Origin: Opitutia bacterium UBA4654
GTDB lineage: Bacteria; Verrucomicrobiota; Verrucomicrobiia; Opitutales; Intestinicryptomonadaceae
Length of the DNA stretch: 33,585 nucleotides
Assembly: GCA_002405555.1 (NCBI GenBank)
Contig: DHMA01000006.1
Location: 1-33,585, forward strand
Direction of reading: 5' to 3'
Of the stretch, positions 7,598-16,149 are shown one piece after another. Made by a program: the position numbers and the translations under genes. The first letter of the stretch is position 1, and every line of letters begins with the position of its first letter. The notes beneath the pieces are model-generated. The model did not search any database and was not told the DNA's origin. It saw only the letters and a program-made list of their open reading frames with translations.

Positions 7598-8848
7598 TTA
7601 ACGCTTCGAAAGCACTTTCTGTTCGTACTTCTTGATGCCCTCAAACATCTTCAAGCCGCAGGGCTTGCCGCTGCGCTTGCAGTATTCCGCCCAAACGTCG
7701 GCGAACGGAAGCGTGCGCGATTCCTCCATGAGGGCGAGGCGCAGACCGAAATCGAGGTCGTTTTCCGCCTTGCGCATCGCCGCGACGGGTTCGAGCAGGG
7801 CGTAGAGGAACGCCTTGCGGGCTGCCCTCATGCCGATAGCCCAAGCGAAAATGCGGTTAATCGACGCGTCGAAGAAGTCCATGCCGACGTGAACCTTGTC
7901 GATTGCGTTGGTGCGGACGATTTCCTGCATGATTGCCGTGGTGTTGTCGTCGAAAAGCACGACATGGTCGCTGTCCCACCTTACGCCGCGCGAGACGTGC
8001 AGGAGAAGTTCGGGAACGAACATCAGAGCCGAGGAAATTTTGTCGGAAATCGTTTCTGTCGGGTGGAAGTGTCCCGAGTCGAGGGTCATGAGCATGCCGT
8101 TCTTTACAGTGTAGCCCATGACGAATTCGTGCGAGCCCACGACGTAGCTTTCGCTGCCGATGCCGAAGAGTTTGCATTCGAAGGAATCCTTGTTGTATTT
8201 CTTCGAGATTTTGGTTTTGAAAATCCTGTCGAGAGAGTCCGCCATGCGTTCGCGGGGCGCGAGCCTGTCGGCGGGCATGTCCTTCATGCCGTCGGGCATC
8301 CAGAAGTTCGTGATTACGGTGTCGCCGAGTTCCTTGCCGATTTTTTCGGCGATTTTGCGGCAGGCGATGCCGTGCTCAACCCAGTACTGGCGCACGCCCT
8401 TGTCGGGGCTTGAAAGCGTCATGCCGTCTTTTACGAGCGGGTGCGAGAAATACGTCGGGTTGAAGTCTATGCCCATTTTGCGCGATTTGCACCAATCGAC
8501 CCAGCCCCTGAAATTTTCGTAGCCGATTTTGTTGCGCTCGACCTTTTTGCCGCCGAATTCGCCGTAGATTGCGTGGAGGTTGAGGCGGATTTTTCCGGGG
8601 ATATATTTTACGGCTTCGTCGATGTCGGCGCGGAGTTCGTCGGGATTGCGCGCCTTGCCGGGGTAGTTGCCCGTGGCCTGAATGCCGTCGCCCGAAAGAC
8701 CCGCGTCGGGAGTTTCGAAGCCGCACACGTCGTCGCCCTGCCAGCAGTGCATGGAAAGCGGAATGGAATCGAGAATTTGAATCGCCTTTTCGGTGTCTAC
8801 CCCGAACTTGGCGTACTGTTCTTTTGCGTCTTTATAAGTGTTTGCCAT
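7598..8848 (-). CDS. rhaA: L-rhamnose isomerase
   Basis: 416 residues from the chosen start (E. coli RhaA is 419). It converts L-rhamnose to L-rhamnulose in the cytoplasm. It matches the E. coli protein over its length: SMHCWQGDDV, GIQATGNYPGKARN, RLNLHAIY, DFNPTYFSHPL, LFGIGSESYVVGS, DSGHFHPTE, HVSRGVRWDSDHVV and DFFDASINRI, which together hold the metal and substrate ligands. The frame is open to an ATG at 8890, with another at 8863; I prefer 8848 (MANTYKDAKEQ) because it aligns with the E. coli start, but no start has a clear Shine-Dalgarno. rhaT follows. No kinase (rhaB) or aldolase (rhaD) is in the window. Confidence 0.96.
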   Translation of the reverse strand: MANTYKDAKEQYAKFGVDTEKAIQILDSIPLSMHCWQGDDVCGFETPDAGLSGDGIQATGNYPGKARNPDELRADIDEAVKYIPGKIRLNLHAIYGEFGGKKVERNKIGYENFRGWVDWCKSRKMGIDFNPTYFSHPLVKDGMTLSSPDKGVRQYWVEHGIACRKIAEKIGKELGDTVITNFWMPDGMKDMPADRLAPRERMADSLDRIFKTKISKKYNKDSFECKLFGIGSESYVVGSHEFVMGYTVKNGMLMTLDSGHFHPTETISDKISSALMFVPELLLHVSRGVRWDSDHVVLFDDNTTAIMQEIVRTNAIDKVHVGMDFFDASINRIFAWAIGMRAARKAFLYALLEPVAAMRKAENDLDFGLRLALMEESRTLPFADVWAEYCKRSGKPCGLKMFEGIKKYEQKVLSKR

Positions 8849-9146
8849 ATGACAAAAATTCATAGGAAGCCCCGCGCCGATTGCAAGCATATTTTAAAGT
8901 TTTTAAACAAAAACAGACGAAAACCCAAACGGCGGCGCAAATCCGCACCCCGCTTCGCCACGCCGCTTTGCCCGCAATTCGGCGGATATTCGGCGCAAGA
9001 CAGTACGGGCGAATCAAAACTTGTTCAAAAAAATGACCGCGCGGATAAAAAAATAATTGCCTTTAAGTGATTTTTTTGAAATTATAGAAATAATGGCGGT
9101 TAGTTGGAATTTCCCATAATTCTAAAAAATTACAGCATTACTTATC
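8849..9146. other. Divergent intergenic region rhaA / glycerate kinase
   Basis: No credible gene. The part next to rhaA is GC-rich; the last ~110 bases before the kinase are strongly AT-rich and must hold the kinase promoter. I could not single out a convincing -35/-10 pair or a rhamnose-regulator site. Confidence 0.5.
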
Positions 9147-10277
9147 ATGAGCAAAACACTGAAATTCTTGGTAGCACCCGATAAATTCCGCGGCTCGCTC
9201 TCGGCGAGTCAGGCTGCGCACGCCATAAAAATGGGGATTCTCGCCGAATCGAAAGACGCCCAGATTTCCGAATACACGCTCACCGACGGCGGCGACGGCT
9301 TTGTAGACACAGTTTCGAAGGCAATAAAAGGCTCTAAGGTCATAAGGCTCAAAACCATCGACCCCACGGGGCAGGTGCTTACCGCAAAATGCGCATTACT
9401 TGACGAATCCACGGCGCTTGTCGGGCTTACGGAGGCGTCGGGAATCAACCTCGTTTCGGAGCAGGAGCGCAACCCCGCAAAGCTTACGAACATAGGTTCT
9501 GGGCAGATTCTCGAAAAACTCGTCGAACGCGGCTACAAAACGATTATCGTGGGCGTCGGCGGAAGCGCGACAAACGACGGCGGCATAGGGCTTCTCATTC
9601 CCCTCGGATTCAAATTTCTGGACAAGGACGGCAAAGACATCGAACCGACGGGCGAGGGCCTTGCAAAGCTCGATAAAATCGTTCCGCCCGAAAAGAAGTT
9701 TTCGACAAAGTTCGTCGTTGCGACCGACGTCGGCAACCCGCTGCTCGGCAAGACGGGCGCGGCTCTCGCCTACGCCGAACAAAAGGGCGCGACGAAAGAA
9801 CAGGCGGAGGCTCTCGAACAGAACATGAAACGCCTCACGGAAGTCGCAAAAAAATGCGTGGGCAAAAGCGCGCACGAACAGGCGGGAGCAGGCTCGGCGG
9901 GCGGCTGCGGCTACGGACTGATGACTTTCCTCAACGCAAAGCGCGTAAGCGGCTTCGAGCTGTTCGCAAAATACGCCGACCTCGAAACGGCGGTGAAAAA
10001 TTCGAACATCGTAATCACGGGCGAAGGCGTCTTCGACGCGACCGACAAACAGGGCAAAGGCCCGTACGCGCTCGCGAAACTCGCGGCGAAATACAAAAAA
10101 CCCGTGTGGATTTTCTGCGGCTCTTCCACGCTCTCGCAAAAGGACATCGACGAAATGGGAATCCCCAACGCGAAAATCGGGCAGATTCTGCCCCTCGCCC
10201 CGAACCTCGTGGAGGCGCAAAACAGGGCGCCGAAATTCCTCTCGCACTTGGCGAAGGAATTTGTCAAACAACTTTAA
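9147..10277 (+). CDS. Glycerate kinase (GarK/GlxK family)
   Basis: 376 residues; the family (Pfam glycerate kinase, PF02595) is about 380. It phosphorylates glycerate to 2-phosphoglycerate or 3-phosphoglycerate with ATP. The N-terminal signature VAPDKFRGSLSA is the typical opening (APDSFKGSLSA in E. coli), with TDGGDGF, EASGI, VGVGGSATNDGGIGLL and a later ITGEGVFDATDKQGKGP. The ATG at 9147 has no Shine-Dalgarno. proC starts 12 bases after the stop, so the two are probably co-transcribed although they share no pathway. GarK-type enzymes usually give 2-phosphoglycerate; which isomer is made here cannot be read. Confidence 0.94.
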   Translation: MSKTLKFLVAPDKFRGSLSASQAAHAIKMGILAESKDAQISEYTLTDGGDGFVDTVSKAIKGSKVIRLKTIDPTGQVLTAKCALLDESTALVGLTEASGINLVSEQERNPAKLTNIGSGQILEKLVERGYKTIIVGVGGSATNDGGIGLLIPLGFKFLDKDGKDIEPTGEGLAKLDKIVPPEKKFSTKFVVATDVGNPLLGKTGAALAYAEQKGATKEQAEALEQNMKRLTEVAKKCVGKSAHEQAGAGSAGGCGYGLMTFLNAKRVSGFELFAKYADLETAVKNSNIVITGEGVFDATDKQGKGPYALAKLAAKYKKPVWIFCGSSTLSQKDIDEMGIPNAKIGQILPLAPNLVEAQNRAPKFLSHLAKEFVKQL

Positions 10278-10289
10278 TAGCATAGTAAA

Positions 10290-11090
10290 ATGAAAAAATT
10301 CGGCTTCATAGGCGCAGGCAAAATGGCAGGCGCAATTATCCACGGAATTTTGGCGAGCGGCAAAGTGTCCGCCGCCGAAGTGGCGTGCTCGTGCGGCAAC
10401 GACGACACGGGCAAAAAACTCTCGGCGGAAACGTCGATTGCGCTCGCCGACAACCTCGAATCGCTCTTCGCGCAGTCCGAAACGATTGTCGCCGCGTGCA
10501 AGCCCCAGCAGCTCAAAGACGTCGCGGCGGCGGGGAAGTCGGCAAAGAGCAAAGTGCTTGTGTCGATTCTCGCGGGAACTTCGATTGCCCGCCTGCGCGA
10601 GTGCTTCCCGAACGTCGGGAAAATCGTGAGGGTAATGCCGAACATGCCCGCGCAGATTTCGCTGGGAATCTCGTGCTACGCGCCCGAATCGCCCCTTACC
10701 GACGACGAAAGGAAAACGGTAGACACGGTGCTTTCGGCAATCGGCGAATACATGGAAATAGAGGAGGCGCGGCTCGACGCCGTAACCGCGCTTTCGGGAA
10801 GCGGACCGGGCTACATCTTCGAATTCGCCGCGGCAATGATTGCCGGCGCAAAAGAAATAGGCTTTTCGGACGAAGAGGCAAAAAAGCTCGTCGAACGCAC
10901 GCTCGTGGGCTCGGCGGTGCTGCTCGAAAAATCGCCCCTGAGCGCGGACGAACTGCGAATCGCGGTGTCGAGCCCCGGGGGCACGACGCTCGCGGCTCTC
11001 GACGTTTTCGAAAAGAGCGGCTTCCGCAAAACGGTCGCCGACGCGCTCAAAGCCGCCGAAAAACGCTCGAAAGAGCTGTCCAAACTGTAA
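10290..11090 (+). CDS. proC: Pyrroline-5-carboxylate reductase
   Basis: 266 residues, normal length. It reduces 1-pyrroline-5-carboxylate to L-proline with NAD(P)H, the last step of proline synthesis. The N-terminal Rossmann motif is GFIGAGKMAGA. The C-terminal dimerisation domain carries ALSGSGPGYIFEF and SSPGGTTLAALDVFEKSGFR, the strongest ProC signatures. The ATG at 10290 follows the glycerate kinase stop by 12 bases with no Shine-Dalgarno. Confidence 0.96.
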   Translation: MKKFGFIGAGKMAGAIIHGILASGKVSAAEVACSCGNDDTGKKLSAETSIALADNLESLFAQSETIVAACKPQQLKDVAAAGKSAKSKVLVSILAGTSIARLRECFPNVGKIVRVMPNMPAQISLGISCYAPESPLTDDERKTVDTVLSAIGEYMEIEEARLDAVTALSGSGPGYIFEFAAAMIAGAKEIGFSDEEAKKLVERTLVGSAVLLEKSPLSADELRIAVSSPGGTTLAALDVFEKSGFRKTVADALKAAEKRSKELSKL

Positions 11091-11197
11091 TAAAACCGAC
11101 ATTTTAGCGTTTTTTTAAGCAAAAAGCTTGACTGAACATAAAATGAATGGCACATTGCCAACCAATCAACCGCAATAAATCTACAACAAAACCCTTT

Positions 11198-11671
11198 ATG
11201 AAAAAAATACTCCTTCTTTCGTTTGCAGCAGCACTTCTCTCGGCATGCTCCACAATGACGTTCACGGAAGACGTCACGGTAGACAGCATTCCGTCGGGCG
11301 CAAACGTGTTCGTCAACGGCGAACTCGCAGGACAAACCCCCACAGTCCTCTCGCTCGACACAAAAAGCGTATACGAAATCAAGCTTGTCAAGGAAGGCTA
11401 TAAAGACCAGACGGTCAGCCTTGCTTCGGTTCGCGCAAATCCCCTCGTAAAGTTCGGCCCGCTGGTTGACATGGGATACTACAAGGAATTGACGCCCGCT
11501 CCCGTAAACCAGTCGCTCAAACCCGCGTTCCTCCCCGCGACGAAAGGCATAAAGCCCTTCGAAGACATGACGAGCGCGATTATGAAGGCAGACCAGCTGA
11601 GAAAAGACGGCAAGATTTCGCGCGACGAGCACAGCTACATGCTCCTGCAAATCACCGAATTCTACAAATAA
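11198..11671 (+). CDS. PEGA-domain lipoprotein
   Basis: 157 residues from the chosen ATG. The N-terminus (MKKILLLSFAAALLSAC) is a lipoprotein signal with lipobox LSAC, so the mature protein is lipid-anchored in the envelope. Residues ~25-75 are a PEGA-type beta domain (VDSIPSGANVFVNGELAGQTPTVLSL), a module often found in surface and carbohydrate-associated proteins. The C-terminal half has no recognised domain but ends in a helical, charged stretch. An upstream in-frame ATG at 11147 would put 17 polar residues before the signal peptide and is rejected. A strong terminator follows, so this is probably a single-gene unit. Function unknown. Confidence 0.85.
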   Translation: MKKILLLSFAAALLSACSTMTFTEDVTVDSIPSGANVFVNGELAGQTPTVLSLDTKSVYEIKLVKEGYKDQTVSLASVRANPLVKFGPLVDMGYYKELTPAPVNQSLKPAFLPATKGIKPFEDMTSAIMKADQLRKDGKISRDEHSYMLLQITEFYK

Positions 11672-11697
11672 TAGAAAACGCAAATTTTCGAAAAGAG

Positions 11698-11726
11698 ACG
11701 GACACCGCAAGGCGTCCGTTTTTTTT
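11698..11726 (+). terminator. Intrinsic terminator of the PEGA lipoprotein gene
   Basis: Nine-base arms with one mismatch (ACGGACACC / GGCGTCCGT), GCAA loop, then eight T. Confidence 0.9.
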
Positions 11727-12045
11727 GCGCCCAATAAAAACGCGGAATGCGCAAGCAATCTCCACGCTATTGCACACAAACCGCCCGCATTGCCCGCGCA
11801 CACGGCGCACCCGCCAGAGCGAGACGCAAAGCTCTCCGATAGAAAACGCCGCAATGCCGATTTTCCGACGGCAAGCTTGCGCACGCCAGAGCCGCCCCGA
11901 ACGGCGGAGCAAACCCGCCGTTTGCATGGGAAAAACCCACGAAAGGACAAGCCCGCAAAACGAACTGCAAACCACCGCTTTTGCGCGCTCCCGCCGCAAA
12001 TAAATATGTCTTGCAAAAAATCGGCGGGCAACAGACAATGACAAA
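11727..12045. other. Non-coding stretch with two small hairpins
   Basis: No believable gene: open frames here lack start context and overlap each other on both strands. It contains an 8-bp perfect hairpin at 11900-11922 (AACGGCGG/CCGCCGTT) and directly after it a small GGG-AAAAA-CCC hairpin near 11927-11937. It must also hold the promoter of the next small gene. Confidence 0.5.
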
Positions 12046-12333
12046 ATGAAACGTTTTCTACTTATACTTGCCATGCTCCCCGCTTTCGCATTTTGCGCGG
12101 ACGCGGCGGCAATGAAAAAAGGAAGCAAATTCGACCTCGAAGCCGCCCAGAAAAACATGGCGACTTTTGCAAAATCGTTCGTAGCCTCCGACGCAACGAA
12201 ACTCGACGAACAAATTGCAATGTACGCGCTCGAAAACAAGCTCGAAATAAAGAGCGCGTCCCTTGCCGTTTCCGTACAGCGCGAGCAAAACTACACCGAA
12301 TACTTCGCGCTCGTGGTTTTCAAGCGCAACTAA
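12046..12333 (+). CDS. Small exported protein of unknown function
   Basis: 95 residues. Residues 1-19 form a clear signal peptide (Lys-Arg, Leu/Ile/Ala core, ending FAFCADA), so the ~75-residue mature chain is exported. The mature part is helix-prone and charged with a beta-like end (YTEYFALVVFKRN). I recognise no family. A well-placed bidirectional terminator follows, which supports a real gene. The ATG at 12046 has no Shine-Dalgarno. It is the second short envelope protein in a row. Confidence 0.7.
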   Translation: MKRFLLILAMLPAFAFCADAAAMKKGSKFDLEAAQKNMATFAKSFVASDATKLDEQIAMYALENKLEIKSASLAVSVQREQNYTEYFALVVFKRN

Positions 12334-12352
12334 AATTCCCCGCCCCACCCCG

Positions 12353-12388
12353 TAAAAAAAACCGCGAGTCTTACGACGCGCGGTTTTT
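12353..12388. terminator. Bidirectional terminator between the small gene and nadC
   Basis: AACCGCG pairs with CGCGGTT, with an inner GTC-TTAC-GAC stem across one mismatch. A run of eight A lies on the left and five T on the right, so it can stop transcription from both sides. Confidence 0.85.
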
Positions 12389-12408
12389 GCGTTTAAGGCG
12401 CGGAGATT

Positions 12409-13344
12409 CTACGAGTCCAAGCCGATGTCAATCCAGCGTCCCGAATGCACGGGCGCGGCGGTCGAAACGAAGTCGGGACCTATGCGGGCAATCGCGCCGA
12501 TGTTGTCGAGCTTGACGCCCCCCGAAGCCTCCGTCCAAGCCTTGTCGCCAATCATGTCGACGGCGGTTTTGAGGTCGGCGTACGAGAAGTTGTCGAGCAT
12601 GATTACGTCGGCGTCGGCGTCGAGAACGGGCTGGATCTGCAAAAGCGAATCAACCTCCACTTCGACCGCGACGTCGGGATTTTCGTCTTTGGCAAGCCTT
12701 ACGGCGTTCGCGAGCATGTCGCCCGTGACGGCGTGGGCGGCGACAAGGTGGTTGTCTTTGAGCATTACGCGGTCGAACAGCCCTATTCTGTGGTTGAAGC
12801 CGCCGCCGCAGGCGAACGCGTATTTTTCGAGAACGCGCAGGCAGGGCGTCGTCTTGCGGGTGTCGAGCAGGCGCGTCTTGGAGTCTCCCAAAGCCTTGAC
12901 GTACTCCGCGGTGACCGTCGCCACGCCCGAAAGCCTCTGAATGAAATTGAGCATTATGCGCTCAGCCTGCAAAATAATGCGGGCAGACCCCGAAATTTCC
13001 CCGATTTGCCCGCCCTTTTCAACGCGGTCGCCGTCGGAAACAAAGGGCGTGAAAGCGCACGTTTCGCCGTCCACGGTGGATTCGTAGACTTTGAGGATAA
13101 TCGGAATGAGGTTGATTCCGCACATAATCATTTCGCGTCGGGCAACGAGAAACGACTTGATTTCGGAGCGCGGCGTAATTGTCGCCGTCGTGATGTCGGC
13201 ACAGCGGGCGGGCTTTACTTTCAGCCCCGCGCCTTCGATGTCCTCGGCGCGAGCCGTGCGGACGAGATTTTCGAGATATTTTTCGTCGAGGTCGCCCCAA
13301 GCGAGGCGGCGGACGAGGTGTGATTTAAATTTTTCGCTTTTCAT
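12409..13344 (-). CDS. nadC: Nicotinate-nucleotide pyrophosphorylase (carboxylating)
   Basis: 311 residues, slightly longer than the usual 280-300. It converts quinolinate and PRPP to nicotinate mononucleotide in de novo NAD synthesis. Clear motifs: ERIMLNFIQRLSGVAT, DTRKTTPCLRVLEKYA, ACGGGFNHRIGLFDRVMLKDNH, VEVEVDSL, IMLDNFS and the final EASGGV with STAAPVHSG. The ATG is one base after the stop of the inositol-monophosphatase-family gene, so the two are translationally coupled. nadA and nadB are not in the window. Confidence 0.97.
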   Translation of the reverse strand: MKSEKFKSHLVRRLAWGDLDEKYLENLVRTARAEDIEGAGLKVKPARCADITTATITPRSEIKSFLVARREMIMCGINLIPIILKVYESTVDGETCAFTPFVSDGDRVEKGGQIGEISGSARIILQAERIMLNFIQRLSGVATVTAEYVKALGDSKTRLLDTRKTTPCLRVLEKYAFACGGGFNHRIGLFDRVMLKDNHLVAAHAVTGDMLANAVRLAKDENPDVAVEVEVDSLLQIQPVLDADADVIMLDNFSYADLKTAVDMIGDKAWTEASGGVKLDNIGAIARIGPDFVSTAAPVHSGRWIDIGLDS

Positions 13345-13345
13345 T

Positions 13346-14107
13346 TTAGATAAAAAATTCCCTGTTTGCCGCCGCGCGAATCGAAATGCAGAAAGGCTTT
13401 TCGGGTATGCCCTGCGGGACTACTTCGTACGCCGCGCCGACCGATTCCATCAGCGAAAGCCCGCCCGCGACGTCCCACAAATACAGACGCTCTTCGTGGT
13501 AGGAGTCCGCGCGTCCCGACGCCACCCACGCCATTGCGCACGCCGCGCTGCCGCACATTCTGACTTTCTTGAACTTCTGCGCCGCCATGACGAAGCGTTT
13601 GAGGTTGTCGTCGGAGTAGTCCGTCGCGCTCGGAAAGCCCGTCATGAGGACGCCCTGCGCAACGCTCTTCGCCCATTTCGGCGAGATCTTTTCGCCGTTT
13701 ACCGTAAGAGGGAAGCCCTTGCCGCCCAAAAAAAGCTCGTTGCGGGTGAAGTCGTAAATCGCGCCGACCACGGGAGTAAGCCCCGACATCAACCCGATGC
13801 TCACGCACACCCCCGGGATTCCGCGCAAAAAGTTGTAGGTGCCGTCGATTGGGTCGACAACCCAGTACAATTCTCCCGAAGAGAGCAGAGAGGCGTCGCC
13901 GCCCTTTTCCTCGCCCACGACGCGCACGCCGGTAGCCGCGAGCTTTTCGCGGATAAACAGTTCGCTCTCGACGTCCTCTTGGAGTTTTACGTCGTTGCCT
14001 GCGTCCGAATTGACGCGGCGTTCGGAAATTTTTTTGAGTCTGTCGCCCGCCGCCTGCGCGACTTCGCGTACAATACCGTAATACAGTTCGGAATCTTTTT
14101 TATCCAT
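13346..14107 (-). CDS. Inositol monophosphatase family protein
   Basis: 253 residues, normal for the Mg-dependent, Li-sensitive phosphatase family. Metal-binding motifs are all present: GEE (65-67), WVVDPIDGTYNF (82-93) and WDVAGG near the C-terminus. Family members dephosphorylate inositol phosphate, histidinol phosphate, fructose-1,6-bisphosphate or 3'-phosphoadenosine compounds; motifs alone do not decide. It sits one base upstream of nadC on the same strand, which hints at a nucleotide-related substrate such as pAp, but this is only inference. Confidence 0.9.
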   Translation of the reverse strand: MDKKDSELYYGIVREVAQAAGDRLKKISERRVNSDAGNDVKLQEDVESELFIREKLAATGVRVVGEEKGGDASLLSSGELYWVVDPIDGTYNFLRGIPGVCVSIGLMSGLTPVVGAIYDFTRNELFLGGKGFPLTVNGEKISPKWAKSVAQGVLMTGFPSATDYSDDNLKRFVMAAQKFKKVRMCGSAACAMAWVASGRADSYHEERLYLWDVAGGLSLMESVGAAYEVVPQGIPEKPFCISIRAAANREFFI

Positions 14108-14219
14108 GCGGGCATTATCGTAAAAATCGGGACGCGTTTACAAGTTTATTTTGGGGCGCGGGCGGCGGAAGACTGCGTATTTTCTTGCAAGTTGCGGTTT
14201 TTTTTTAGAGATTCGGACA

Positions 14220-15299
14220 ATGGAAGGCATACCACCAATCAAACCTTTTCTCGACAGGCTCGCCGATTTGGACAAAAAAATGGCGGAGCCGGATTTCTAT
14301 AACGACCAACGCGCCGCAAGCGCGGTCTCGCGAGAACACCAGCAACTTTCCAAACTGAAAGACCTCTACGAACAGCTCGAAAAGGAGCGCGAACAAATAG
14401 AGGAGAACAAAAAAATCATAGAGGAAAACGCCGACCCCGAATTTGTCGAGCTTGCGCGGGAGGACATCGCCGAACTTGAAGCGAAATTCGAACCCGCGAA
14501 AAACGAAATCCTCAAAATGATGATTCCCGCCGACCCCACAGACTCGCGCAACACGGTCGTGGAAATCCGCGCGGGCACGGGCGGAGACGAGGCGTCGCTG
14601 TTCGCCGCCGACCTTTACAGAATGTACTGCCGCTATGCCGACTCGCGCGGCTGGAAGGTCGAAAACCTAAGCTCCAGCGAATCGCCCGCGGGCGGCTTCA
14701 AGGAAATCTGCTTCCTGCTTTCGGGAACGGACGTCTACCGCTCGATGAAATACGAATGCGGAACGCACCGCGTACAGCGCGTGCCCGTGACGGAGGCGGC
14801 GGGCAGAATCCACACGTCGGCGGCGACGGTCGCGGTTCTCCCCGAAGCGGAGGAAGTGGACATTCACATAGACCCCAACGACATCGAAATTTCAATCGCG
14901 CGGGCAAGCGGCCCCGGCGGGCAGGGCGTCAACACGACGGACTCGGCGGTGCAGATTCTCCACAAGCCCACGGGCATGATTGTAAAATGCGCCGACGAAC
15001 GCTCGCAGCTCAAAAACAAGACAAAGGCGCTCAAAGTTCTGCGCTCGCGCCTGCTCGAAATGAAACAGCAGGAAGAGCACGACAAATACGCCGCAAACCG
15101 CCGCGAACAAATCGGATCGGGCGACCGCTCGGAGCGCATCAGAACCTACAACTACCCGCAGAGCCGCATTACCGACCACCGAATCGGCATGACAATCCAC
15201 TCCCTGCCGCAGTTCATGGACGGCGACATAGACGAAATGGTCCGCGCCCTCGAAGAGGCGGACTACGTCCAAAAAGTCAAGGCTCTGACGGAAAAATAA
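14220..15299 (+). CDS. prfA: Peptide chain release factor 1
   Basis: 359 residues (E. coli RF1 is 360). It reads UAA/UAG and triggers peptide release on the ribosome. The catalytic GGQ is at 233-235 in SGPGGQGVNTTDSAVQ. The stop-codon tripeptide is PVT (189-191), a variant of the RF1 PxT motif (PAT in E. coli), within HRVQRVPVTEAAGRIHTS; RF2 would have SPF. The N-terminal domain is helical and charged. An in-frame TTG at 14151 would add 23 unrelated residues; I chose the ATG at 14220. prmC, which methylates the GGQ glutamine, follows after 3 bases. Confidence 0.97.
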   Translation: MEGIPPIKPFLDRLADLDKKMAEPDFYNDQRAASAVSREHQQLSKLKDLYEQLEKEREQIEENKKIIEENADPEFVELAREDIAELEAKFEPAKNEILKMMIPADPTDSRNTVVEIRAGTGGDEASLFAADLYRMYCRYADSRGWKVENLSSSESPAGGFKEICFLLSGTDVYRSMKYECGTHRVQRVPVTEAAGRIHTSAATVAVLPEAEEVDIHIDPNDIEISIARASGPGGQGVNTTDSAVQILHKPTGMIVKCADERSQLKNKTKALKVLRSRLLEMKQQEEHDKYAANRREQIGSGDRSERIRTYNYPQSRITDHRIGMTIHSLPQFMDGDIDEMVRALEEADYVQKVKALTEK

Positions 15300-15302
15300 G
15301 AC

Positions 15303-16148
15303 GTGCAAAGCGTTCTCGAAATTCTGCAAAAATGCGCGGGATACTTCGCCGCAAAAGGTATCGAGACGCCCAAGCTCGACGCCGAACTTCTCCTTGCGCA
15401 CGCGCTCGGCTGCAAGCGGCTCGAACTGTTTCTGCGCTTCGAAGAGCCGCTCCCCGAAGCCAAGCTTGCGCCGTTCCGCGAAATGGCGAAACGCCGCGCA
15501 AGGCGCGAGCCGCTGCAACACATAATAGGCTCGGTCGATTTCTTCGGGCTGACGCTTAAATGCGACGCCCGCGCCCTTGTGCCGCGCCACGAAACCGAAA
15601 CGCTCTGCGAAATCGCGGTCGAAAAGCTCTTCACAGACAGCTCCGCGAAGCTCGAAATTCTCGACCTCGGAACGGGGTCGGGCGCAATCGCGCTGGCGAT
15701 GGCGTCGGCGTATCCGAACGCGTCGGTCGACGCGGCGGAAATTTCCGACGCCGCAATTTCGCTCGCGGCGGAAAACGCGGAATCGCTCAAACTAAAAATA
15801 AACATCGTAAAATCGGACTGGTTCGAAAATATCAAAAAATCGTACAATCTGATTTTGGCGAACCCGCCCTACCTCGACGAATCCGAAGTGCGCGAAGCCC
15901 AGCCCGAAGTGCGCGACTACGACCCGCCCTCCGCGCTGTCGTCGCCCGACGGCGGACTGCGCGACCTGAGGAAAATCCTGTCCGAAGCGCGGGAACGCCT
16001 GCTCGACGGCGGATTCATCGCGTGCGAATGCGGGCTTGGACAGCCGCAAATCCTCGCGCGGGAGGCCGTCGAAAAATTCGGCTTTTCGGAAGCCCGCGCC
16101 CTCCCCGACCTCTCCAAGCGCGAAAGATTTTTAATCTGCAAAAAATAA
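15303..16148 (+). CDS. prmC: Release factor glutamine N5-methyltransferase
   Basis: 281 residues. It methylates the Gln of the GGQ motif in RF1 and RF2 using SAM. The N-terminal helical domain binds the release factor (residues 1-85). The SAM-binding motif is DLGTGSG (121-127), and the catalytic substrate-glutamine motif is NPPY (187-190). The start appears to be GTG at 15303, three bases after the prfA stop; no ATG lies near. The prfA-prmC pair is a widely conserved operon. The stop is one base before the next ATG. Confidence 0.96.
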   Translation: MQSVLEILQKCAGYFAAKGIETPKLDAELLLAHALGCKRLELFLRFEEPLPEAKLAPFREMAKRRARREPLQHIIGSVDFFGLTLKCDARALVPRHETETLCEIAVEKLFTDSSAKLEILDLGTGSGAIALAMASAYPNASVDAAEISDAAISLAAENAESLKLKINIVKSDWFENIKKSYNLILANPPYLDESEVREAQPEVRDYDPPSALSSPDGGLRDLRKILSEARERLLDGGFIACECGLGQPQILAREAVEKFGFSEARALPDLSKRERFLICKK

Positions 16149-16149
16149 A

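Noticed and set aside
9396..11102. 568-codon minus-strand open frame over glycerate kinase and proC
   Set aside because: It runs antisense through two unmistakable genes and shows no domain; shadow of biased codon use.
11652..12239. Minus-strand open frame of 195 codons across the non-coding stretch
   Set aside because: It crosses a strong terminator and the small exported gene and has no recognisable features.
14151..14219. N-terminal extension of prfA from a TTG
   Set aside because: The 23 extra residues do not belong to RF1; the ATG at 14220 gives the family length.
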